Below are positions 32,584 to 39,231 of a stretch of 39,231 bases of DNA, in pieces; the stretch's first letter is position 1; each line of letters begins with the position of its first letter. A program made the translations under genes and the position numbers. Below the pieces are notes generated by a model that ran no database searches, was not told the origin of the DNA, and saw nothing but the letters and a program-made list of their open reading frames with translations. Location: assembly GCA_022484565.1 (NCBI GenBank), contig JAKVKZ010000026.1, forward strand, positions 1 to 39,231, read 5' to 3'. This stretch comes from Muribaculaceae bacterium. Its GTDB lineage: Bacteria; Bacteroidota; Bacteroidia; Bacteroidales; Muribaculaceae.

Positions 32584-35500
32584 ATGGATTCAACAATTTT
32601 AAATAATATAATCATCGGACGTGTTGAACCGCACATATACGCGTTCTCAACGCAAACTGTACCGAATTACCTGAAAGTCGGAGATACTTACAGGCCTATA
32701 GAACAGCGTCTGAATGAATGGCGAAAGTATTTTCCAAACCTTGAAAAAGAGTTTTCGGATATTGCAAAAGTAAATGATGCGACTTATTTTCGTGATTTCG
32801 CCATCCACTATTTTCTTGAGAATGAAAGGAAACTAAAGAGGCTTATGCCAAATGCTATAGCCGATTTGCCCTATTATTCAAAAGAATTTTTCAAGAATGC
32901 ATCAGTACAAGATATAAAGGACGCTTTGGCTGATATAAAGATTGCCTTTGAAGCTCACACCAATAAATATCAATTTTATTTATTTGATAATAGCCCTATT
33001 CCGATAACCTACACTTATGAACGTGTAGACAATTATGAACCTCGTCCAAATCAGGATAAGGTTATAGATAACTTTAATAAGGCAGTTAAAGCTGGACGTA
33101 GCAATTTGCTTATGTACGCTGTTATGCGCTTCGGCAAATCTTTTACATCCATGTGCTGTGCTACTGAGATGAACGACGGTAAAGGAGCAAATCTTGTGGT
33201 TGTCGTTTCAGCAAAAGCCGATGTAAAACAAGAATGGAAGCGTACAGTAGAAAGCCACGTCAGATTCAAAGATTATGTCTTTATGGATAGCGATTCTTTG
33301 TTAGCTGATGAAAATGCCCTATCCGACAAACTAAAGACTAATAAGGTTGTTGTATTCCTTACTTTACAGGACTTGATGGGTAGTGACATTAAAGCAAAGC
33401 ATAAACAAATATTTGAAAACGAATTTGATTTATTGATTGTCGATGAAAGTCACTATGGAGCACGTGCCTCTGAATATGGGAAGGTATTGAGAGTAACGGC
33501 AGCTCAATTGAGAAAAGAACTTGATGATGTTGACTCTGCTGATGAATATGATAATAATGAAACGCTCAAAACATTAAAATCAAAAGTCCGTTTGCATTTG
33601 TCAGGTACTCCTTATCGCATTTTGATGGGAGATGAATTTACCAAAGATGATATTATTGCATTTTATCAATTTACGGATATAGTAAAAGACCAAGAAGATT
33701 GGAACAAAAAACATCTGCTTGAAGATGACGTAAAAGAATGGGATAACCCTTATTATGGTTTTCCGCAAATGGTGCGCTTTGCCTTTAATCCTAATGAGTC
33801 TTCCATCAAAAAAATGGAAGAATTAAAGAAAAATGGTACAACTTACGCTTTCTCTGAACTGTTTAGTCCTCAATCCATTACAAAAGATAATTCTTCAGAA
33901 CATAGGCACAAGAAATTTTTAAACGAACAAGAAGTTTTAGAATTATTGGAAGTGATCGACGGTTCAAAGAGTGATGAGAATGTTCTTGGTTTCTTGGACT
34001 ATGATAAAATCAAAGAAGGCAAGATGTGCCGTCATATTGTTTGCGTTTTGCCTTATCGTGCTTCATGTGATGCCTTGGAAACTCTGATAACCGACAATAA
34101 AGACAAATTCCGTAATCTGAAGGACTATGAAATTATTAATATTGCTGGAGTAGATGATGAGCGCACCTATAAAGAGATAACAGCGGTAAAGGATAAAATA
34201 AATGATTGTGAATCAAACGACAAAAAGACTCTTACGCTCACTGTAAATAGAATGTTGACTGGAAGTACTGTTGAACAATGGGACACAATGATCTATCTGA
34301 AAGACACCGCATCACCGCAAGAATATGACCAAGCAATATTTAGACTGCAAAACCAATACATCCGCAAATATAAGGATGATAAAGGCGATGTCATTAAATA
34401 CAACATGAAACCTCAAACGCTTTTGGTTGACTTCAATCCAAATCGAATGTTTCATTTGCAGGAGCAGAAATCGCAGATATACAACGTAAATGTGGATAAG
34501 AACGGCAACTCAAAATTGGAAGAACGTATAAAGGATGAACTCCGCATTTCTCCTATTATACTATTGAACAAAAACAAGTTGAAAGAGGTTGTTCCTGAAG
34601 ATATTCTTGATGCAGTTCGCGAATACTCGGCAGAAAAAAGTGTAATGGATGAAGCGACAGACATACCTGTTGATATGTTATTGCTGAAAGATGAAGCCAT
34701 TCTGAAAGAGATAGAAGGGTTGAGGCCTATTGATTCGCCAAAAGGTATTGATGTTAAAGCTGTTACAGGCGAAGGTGATGATATGGAAACGCCGGAAGAT
34801 AGTGGAGAAAATGGTGGCGCTATTACCGATGACGGAAAAGGAAACCAAACAGGAAACGACAAAACGAATAATAGGGAAGAAGAGACGTTAGATAAAAAGT
34901 TGGCTACTTATTATGCGCAAATTCTGTTCTTTGCCTTTCTCACTGATTCAAATGTAAAATCATTGGAAGAAATAATCAGCGTGATTGACGAGAATGATAA
35001 TAACAAGCGTTTAGCCAATAATGTAGGTCTAAAAGTTAGCATATTAAAAATCATTCAGCAAAAAATTAATCCTTTCATCTTGAGCAAATTGGATTATAAA
35101 ATTCAGAACTTGAACACATTAATGAAAGACACTTCATTGCAACCTGATGAACGTGTAGAAGTAGCAATGAAAAAGTTCGGTCGTCTTTCTTCATCCGAAA
35201 TTGTAACGCCAATGAAAGTTGCAAAAGAAATGGTGGATGTATTACCGGAAGAAGATATAAACGAAAATACAAAAATTCTTGATATTGCTTCAAAGCAAGG
35301 AGAATTTACTCGGGCAATTTATAGTAAGTTTGGAGATAAAATAAAGAAAAATATTTATGCCATTCCAACATCAACCATTACTTATGAATTTACCCATAAG
35401 GTTTATTCTCTTCTTGGAATGCCAATAAAAAACGTATTCTCCGACTTCACTTCTTATGATTTAATTGATAATACTAAAAACGAAACGATAATAAAGAAAT

Positions 35501-36525
35501 TGACAGATATGAAATTTGATGCTATTATTGGAAATCCACCGTATCAAGAAATTAAACAAGGGACTAGTGATAATCCAATATATTATTTATTTATGGATGT
35601 TGCTTTTCATTTATCTGATAAAGTTACATTTATTACACCAGCAAGATTTTTATTTAATGCAGGGAAAACCCCAAAAGAATGGAATCACAAAGTTCTACAT
35701 GATGAACATTTCAAAATTATAAGTGATTGGGCAAATAGCTCGTTTGTGTTTCCTAATGTTGATATTAAAGGTGGTGTCGTTGTTACTTATAGGGATGCAA
35801 AGTTAAATTTTGGGAAAATTGGGAATTATACAACTTATTCAGAGTTGAATTCTATATTAGAAAAGGTATTGAAAATAAGTTCATCTTTTTTAAGTGAGTT
35901 CGTATATGCTCCTGAGAGCTATAAATTTAGTTCCAAACTTCATGAAAGCAATCCTTGGGTCAAGGATAGATTGAGCAAAGGGCATCTTTATGATATAACA
36001 TCTAATATATTTGAGAAGCTACCAGAAGTATTTATAGATACAAGGCTTTCAGATGAATATATTGGTATTTATGGTAGAATAGACAATAATAGGGTTATTA
36101 AATGGATAAAAAAAGAGTATATAAAAAGTCATGATAATCTTAATTCTTTTAAAGTGTTCCTCCCTAAATCAAATGGAGCAGGAACATTAGGTGAAGTCTT
36201 AACTAATCCAGTTGTAGGTGAACCCGCTATTGGTCATACTCAAACCTTTATTAGCATTGGTAATTTCCAGAATCGTTATGAAGCAGATGCTTTATTAAAT
36301 TATTTAAAAACTAAATTTGCAAGGACACTGTTAGATATATTAAAAGTTACGCAAGATAATAAAAAATCTGTTTGGAAGTATGTACCACTTCAGAACTTCA
36401 CAATAGAATCTGATATTGATTGGAGTAAATCTATATCTGATATAGATAAACAATTATACAAGAAATACAATTTATCAGAAGATGAAATCAACTTCATCGA
36501 ATCAATGATAAAACCTATGGAATGA
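32584..36525 (+). CDS. Fused GIY-YIG-like / SF2 helicase / N6-adenine methylase restriction protein
   Basis: The 1313-aa single chain shows three modules in order. The first is a GIY-YIG or T5orf172-like nuclease (about 10-100: HIYAFS, YLKVGDT, IEQRLNEW). The second is an SF2 helicase with Walker A-like MRFGKS (K185), DESH (287-290), SGTPYR (340-345) and a late motif NRMLTGSTVEQWDT. The third is an Eco57I-type methylase: motif I DIASKQGEF (900-908) and the catalytic NPPY (984-987). The rest (about 1000-1313) is probably the target-recognition region. A Gly/Asp/Asn-rich hydrophilic linker at about 725-770 joins helicase and methylase. It resembles type ISP/IIG single-chain restriction enzymes and DEAD/DEAH-Eco57I fusions. 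Two small genes lie upstream. Composition becomes more AT-rich towards the C-terminus. Confidence 0.78.
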   Translation: MDSTILNNIIIGRVEPHIYAFSTQTVPNYLKVGDTYRPIEQRLNEWRKYFPNLEKEFSDIAKVNDATYFRDFAIHYFLENERKLKRLMPNAIADLPYYSKEFFKNASVQDIKDALADIKIAFEAHTNKYQFYLFDNSPIPITYTYERVDNYEPRPNQDKVIDNFNKAVKAGRSNLLMYAVMRFGKSFTSMCCATEMNDGKGANLVVVVSAKADVKQEWKRTVESHVRFKDYVFMDSDSLLADENALSDKLKTNKVVVFLTLQDLMGSDIKAKHKQIFENEFDLLIVDESHYGARASEYGKVLRVTAAQLRKELDDVDSADEYDNNETLKTLKSKVRLHLSGTPYRILMGDEFTKDDIIAFYQFTDIVKDQEDWNKKHLLEDDVKEWDNPYYGFPQMVRFAFNPNESSIKKMEELKKNGTTYAFSELFSPQSITKDNSSEHRHKKFLNEQEVLELLEVIDGSKSDENVLGFLDYDKIKEGKMCRHIVCVLPYRASCDALETLITDNKDKFRNLKDYEIINIAGVDDERTYKEITAVKDKINDCESNDKKTLTLTVNRMLTGSTVEQWDTMIYLKDTASPQEYDQAIFRLQNQYIRKYKDDKGDVIKYNMKPQTLLVDFNPNRMFHLQEQKSQIYNVNVDKNGNSKLEERIKDELRISPIILLNKNKLKEVVPEDILDAVREYSAEKSVMDEATDIPVDMLLLKDEAILKEIEGLRPIDSPKGIDVKAVTGEGDDMETPEDSGENGGAITDDGKGNQTGNDKTNNREEETLDKKLATYYAQILFFAFLTDSNVKSLEEIISVIDENDNNKRLANNVGLKVSILKIIQQKINPFILSKLDYKIQNLNTLMKDTSLQPDERVEVAMKKFGRLSSSEIVTPMKVAKEMVDVLPEEDINENTKILDIASKQGEFTRAIYSKFGDKIKKNIYAIPTSTITYEFTHKVYSLLGMPIKNVFSDFTSYDLIDNTKNETIIKKLTDMKFDAIIGNPPYQEIKQGTSDNPIYYLFMDVAFHLSDKVTFITPARFLFNAGKTPKEWNHKVLHDEHFKIISDWANSSFVFPNVDIKGGVVVTYRDAKLNFGKIGNYTTYSELNSILEKVLKISSSFLSEFVYAPESYKFSSKLHESNPWVKDRLSKGHLYDITSNIFEKLPEVFIDTRLSDEYIGIYGRIDNNRVIKWIKKEYIKSHDNLNSFKVFLPKSNGAGTLGEVLTNPVVGEPAIGHTQTFISIGNFQNRYEADALLNYLKTKFARTLLDILKVTQDNKKSVWKYVPLQNFTIESDIDWSKSISDIDKQLYKKYNLSEDEINFIESMIKPME

Positions 36526-37145
36526 AAACAAATAAAGGCATGAAAATGAGAAAAATAAATTGGTTAAATTTTATCGCAATAATTATTGCAATAATCTCGT
36601 TAGGTTTTTCCCTCTTTAAGGTGGTGCCGAATTCAACTTTTAATAATGACACATTTATTGGCATTATAGCTACTTTTATTGGCATTTCTGTGACACTATT
36701 GATTGGCTATCAAATTTTCAACGTTGTTGAAGTAAGGGAGAAAATTAAGAAATTAGATGGAATGGATAATTCAATGAATTATCTTTTGCATTTAGCAGAA
36801 GGAAATTCATTACTTAATCAGTGCTTGTCTACCATAAATATGTCAACAGCTATAAAGGATAAAATTCTGCCATTTGATTATACAAGTTTAGTCATATCTC
36901 AAATTCCATTATTTAATGCGTCAATTTATGAATTTTTGCAATCCGATATATCTAAAGTAGATATCGCTATTTTAAATATAAATTCTATAGTTTCTGGAAA
37001 TATTAAATTTGATTTTACTAAGGAACAATCTAATAATATAAAAAACAGACATAATCTAATTACTCATCATCCAAACTTCCCGATTATTGCCATTCGATAT
37101 AAGGCTATGTACGATAATTTATGCAATCACTCAAACATTCAATGA
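36522..37145 (+). CDS. Two-helix membrane protein of unknown family
   Basis: ATG 36522 overlaps the methylase stop (ATGA); ATG 36540 is an alternative start. The 207-aa product (201 from the second start) has two closely spaced transmembrane helices near the N-terminus: WLNFIAIIIAIISLGFSLF, and IGIIATFIGISVTLLIGYQ after a short loop. About 135 residues of soluble helical sequence (VEVREKIKKLDGMDNS onward) follow. No catalytic motif is visible and I recognise no family. Small membrane proteins of this layout often accompany toxic effectors in defence systems, but that is inference. The gene is very AT-rich and is coupled to the methylase gene. It is followed by the HEPN-like gene 38 nt later. 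Confidence 0.6.
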   Translation: MKTNKGMKMRKINWLNFIAIIIAIISLGFSLFKVVPNSTFNNDTFIGIIATFIGISVTLLIGYQIFNVVEVREKIKKLDGMDNSMNYLLHLAEGNSLLNQCLSTINMSTAIKDKILPFDYTSLVISQIPLFNASIYEFLQSDISKVDIAILNINSIVSGNIKFDFTKEQSNNIKNRHNLITHHPNFPIIAIRYKAMYDNLCNHSNIQ

Positions 37146-37183
37146 TTATCAAGTACTAATTTGGAATAATAAATAAATATTAT

Positions 37184-38665
37184 ATGCAGCTAAATAGCAA
37201 TTCTATATTTAAAGAAGATGAAGCCATGATACAACTATTCTCAATTTTTGAGAAGAATGATATAATTTGGAAATTATCGATACCACAACAGAGTGCGGTA
37301 TTCGATGCCAAGATGCGTTTTCTTGAAAATGGAAATGTTCAGATTGATTTCATTATTCCGCTAAATATTTTTGAAAAGTTCAATATGAATAGTTTTTTTG
37401 ACAGTCCAGTTTGGTTATTAGAACCAATGGGAACAAAATTATTATTTATGTGGAAAAATATTGTTGGATTTAATATTAGTATTGATAATAATAATCCCAT
37501 TAGAGCTAATGTGGAATATTCTTCATTTCAAACAGATAATAATTTGAAAGGGATTCATTGGCAAGAAGGAAAATATGCCATTTATAATCTTGTTAATAAA
37601 GATAAAGCAATATCTATTTATACGAGCGGAATCAAACTAGAAATGACTTCAAATTCTGATCAAAATAGTCAAGCTAAAAATCTGCTTTCATTTGAATTAT
37701 TTGGCATGCAGTTCTGTTTTTATGAGCTACCTGTTTCAGGTAATAAATTATTATTTGTTCTAAAGTCTCAAAAAATATTACATCATGACGAGTTTTTAAA
37801 TGTTAGAGATGCGGTAATTGCTGCTTATGCACTAATAACAGGAAGTTTTCTAGGGAGTTCTGGCTATCTCATTTCTTTGTTGAAGGATAAAGATTTTATT
37901 TTAGAATATACAAATAATGATGATGTAATGATTTCTAATTGTCCACTAATTGATAATGGATTTTATAAAGATGACTTTGAAGAAAAACTTCGCTTACCAG
38001 CTAATATCTTTGGGAACTTAGTTAATTTACTATATCAAAAAGAACCCTTAAGGCGTGCATGCTTATTGATAACACAAGCTGGTGTAGCCAAAGGTATAAC
38101 AAGAGGTAGTATTGCTGCAGTAGCTTTAGAAACTATTGCTGAACAAATGGGAATTAAAAATGAAAATGAGCCATGTTTGCTTATTAAAGACAAAAATATC
38201 GCAAGCCAACTTAAATATGAATTAAAGAAGGGATTAAAGAAAATTAAAGGAAAGGTGGATAAAGCTATTTATGATAAATTAATGTCGAAAATAGGACAAA
38301 TAAACCAACTACCTAATGCTCTAAAATTAGAAGATCCATTTCGAATTCTCGGAATAGAACTAAATGATGAAGAAAAGTATTGTTTAGATAGTAGGAACTT
38401 CTTTTTACATGGGACTTTTCCAAAACCGAAAAATAAAATATACATTAATTTAAATCAATATGATCTTGTCTATATTGTTGGTACAAGATTGATGATGCTT
38501 GGGGGAATATTGCTTTTGAAAAAGGCTGGTTATAATGGTAGCGTTGTTGATTATGGATATACTTTCGTAATTAAACAAAATTATTTGTTTTCAGGGCGAT
38601 ATAATGAAATTAGAAAAACGGGATATGCTCATCGTACTATTGCATCTTTTAATGATGTGAAATAA
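37184..38665 (+). CDS. HEPN-like (ApeA-like) protein with Rx4H motif
   Basis: The 493-aa protein has no membrane helix and is very AT-rich in codon use. The first ~200 residues look beta-rich and resemble an ApeA N-terminal-type domain. The rest is helical with a Lys-rich stretch KYELKKGLKKIKGK. Near residue 404 it carries DSRNFFLHGTF, an Rx4H motif (R404, H409) followed by Gly, as in HEPN ribonucleases. HEPN proteins usually cleave RNA and trigger abortive infection. It lies downstream of the membrane protein and restriction genes and ends before a strong inverted repeat. The motif is seen directly; membership of the ApeA/HEPN group is inferred. A non-nuclease role cannot be excluded. Confidence 0.5.
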   Translation: MQLNSNSIFKEDEAMIQLFSIFEKNDIIWKLSIPQQSAVFDAKMRFLENGNVQIDFIIPLNIFEKFNMNSFFDSPVWLLEPMGTKLLFMWKNIVGFNISIDNNNPIRANVEYSSFQTDNNLKGIHWQEGKYAIYNLVNKDKAISIYTSGIKLEMTSNSDQNSQAKNLLSFELFGMQFCFYELPVSGNKLLFVLKSQKILHHDEFLNVRDAVIAAYALITGSFLGSSGYLISLLKDKDFILEYTNNDDVMISNCPLIDNGFYKDDFEEKLRLPANIFGNLVNLLYQKEPLRRACLLITQAGVAKGITRGSIAAVALETIAEQMGIKNENEPCLLIKDKNIASQLKYELKKGLKKIKGKVDKAIYDKLMSKIGQINQLPNALKLEDPFRILGIELNDEEKYCLDSRNFFLHGTFPKPKNKIYINLNQYDLVYIVGTRLMMLGGILLLKKAGYNGSVVDYGYTFVIKQNYLFSGRYNEIRKTGYAHRTIASFNDVK

Positions 38666-38792
38666 TTGTATTCCTTTCAAAAGAAAACTACCTCACAACT
38701 TCATTGCTATAATGTAGCAATAATCTAAACTCATGTATTCCCCATCTATATAATGCAATATTATTAAAGATATTAAGAATTCGTATCGCGAG

Positions 38793-38829
38793 TGTAATTT
38801 GCCAACTTCTGTGAAGTTGGCAAATTACA
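38793..38829. terminator. Perfect 16-bp inverted repeat closing the island
   Basis: TGTAATTTGCCAACTT and AAGTTGGCAAATTACA pair over 16 bp with a 5-nt loop, followed by GTTTCTTT. It probably terminates the island transcript in either direction. The gap 38666-39201 also contains the methylase remnant and the next promoter. Confidence 0.65.
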
Positions 38830-38852
38830 GTTTCTTTATTGCCCCTCCTTAC

Positions 38853-39068
38853 ACCGTTGCCGGAAAAGACTGTATAATTTAGGAATTATTCCGTCTTGTT
38901 TCCTCAATTGCAGGGCATTACACTATGACCTACGATAATTGTGATGATGTTAAGAATCTATCGGCCAAATACGGCTTGAATTACACCACTATCCCGATGA
39001 CTACCACTCATTTGCTGGAAAAGGAGGAATTAATCATATCCGATAATTTGAATTGGATGGAAAATTGA
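38853..39068 (+). pseudogene. Remnant of a D12-class DNA adenine methylase
   Basis: The frame from ATG 38925 to TGA 39066-39068 (47 aa) contains MTYDNCDDVKNLSAKYGL, then a THLLEKEELII segment and NLNWME. It resembles the extreme C-terminus of D12-class N6-adenine methylases (TYDN followed by an EELII(S)DNL end). The same frame continues upstream through ELFRLVSSIAGHYT to an in-frame TAG at 38880-38882, preceded by VAGKDCII. The DPPY-containing part of the gene is missing. This indicates an older restriction or orphan methylase locus at this position. The family call is by eye. Confidence 0.6.
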
Positions 39069-39139
39069 CCTTCCGATATTGCCGTTTCCCCCTCCCCCAT
39101 CTCCTCCCGATAATTTTTTCATAACTTTTCCCCTCCTTC

Positions 39140-39171
39140 TTGTATTTTCAAAGAAAAATGCAGTAACTTTG
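39140..39171 (+). promoter_or_regulatory. Promoter of the gene at the right edge
   Basis: TTG at 39140-39142 and TAACTTTG at 39164-39171 are 21 nt apart. It precedes ATG 39202 by 30 nt. Confidence 0.6.
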
Positions 39172-39201
39172 CCTTAACGATGCAAAGGATTTTTTATCGC
39201 A

Positions 39202-39231
39202 ATGGCAGTAAAGGCTAACAAATCAACTAAG
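39202..39231 (+). CDS. Start of a gene cut by the window edge
   Basis: Ten codons, MAVKANKSTK, follow a good promoter. The Lys-rich beginning is compatible with a nucleic-acid-binding protein, but nothing more can be said. Confidence 0.4.
   Translation, partial: MAVKANKSTK

Overview
The window looks like a chromosomal segment of a Bacteroidota gut bacterium, most likely order Bacteroidales and possibly Muribaculaceae. Nearly every gene start is preceded by the Bacteroidota -7 box TAnnTTTG, often with a TTTG or TTG -33 element about 19-21 nt upstream. Shine-Dalgarno sequences are mostly absent. Cell-surface genes are typical of the group: BspA-like leucine-rich-repeat proteins, a secretion-tail protein, and an outer-membrane beta-barrel with a carboxypeptidase-like N-terminus. 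The core genes pyrG and yidC are adjacent. The placement below order level is inference.

Layout. 1-1.5 kb: secreted BspA-like protein (minus strand). 1.5-2.1 kb: gap with the 3' remnant of an AAA ATPase gene. 2.1-5.3 kb: GH29 alpha-L-fucosidase and a translationally coupled sugar-isomerase-like protein. 5.4-5.6 kb: tRNA-Pro(GGG) with promoter and terminator. 5.7-7.7 kb: RloA/RloB-like ATPase-Toprim defence pair. 7.9-11.6 kb: 1225-aa secreted adhesin-like protein. 11.6-13.3 kb: a three-gene HipB-HipS-HipT kinase toxin-antitoxin locus bracketed by repeated operator-like sequences. 13.5-14.2 kb: membrane protein plus XRE regulator. 14.3-18.8 kb: outer-membrane beta-barrel protein and a thioredoxin-fold lipoprotein-like or periplasmic protein. 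18.8-21.1 kb: second BspA-like protein (minus). 21.3-25.7 kb: pyrG, yidC, TM2-domain protein. 26.2-28.3 kb: orphan phage terminase large subunit (minus), preceded by a 40-bp-phased set of palindromes and followed by a 32-bp palindrome. 28.6-29.8 kb: two DUF4919-like paralogues (minus). 29.9-30.4 kb: AlaX-type editing protein. 30.5-38.7 kb: AT-rich defence island. 38.9-39.1 kb: remnant of a D12-class adenine methylase. The window ends at the first ten codons of another gene.

The main point of interest is the 30.5-38.7 kb island. It has a methylase-associated protein, a DUF1016 PDDEXK nuclease, and a 1313-aa GIY-YIG/helicase/N6-adenine-methylase fusion. These are followed by a short two-helix membrane protein, whose start overlaps the methylase stop codon, and a 493-aa protein with a HEPN-type Rx4H motif. 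The last two genes are not recognisable as a described system and are my best candidate for something new. Base composition falls towards AT along the island, and the fall is already under way inside the C-terminal specificity region of the methylase. Together with RloAB, HipBST, the orphan terminase and two gene remnants, the window shows repeated gain and loss of phage-related cargo between housekeeping genes. All composition statements are by eye.
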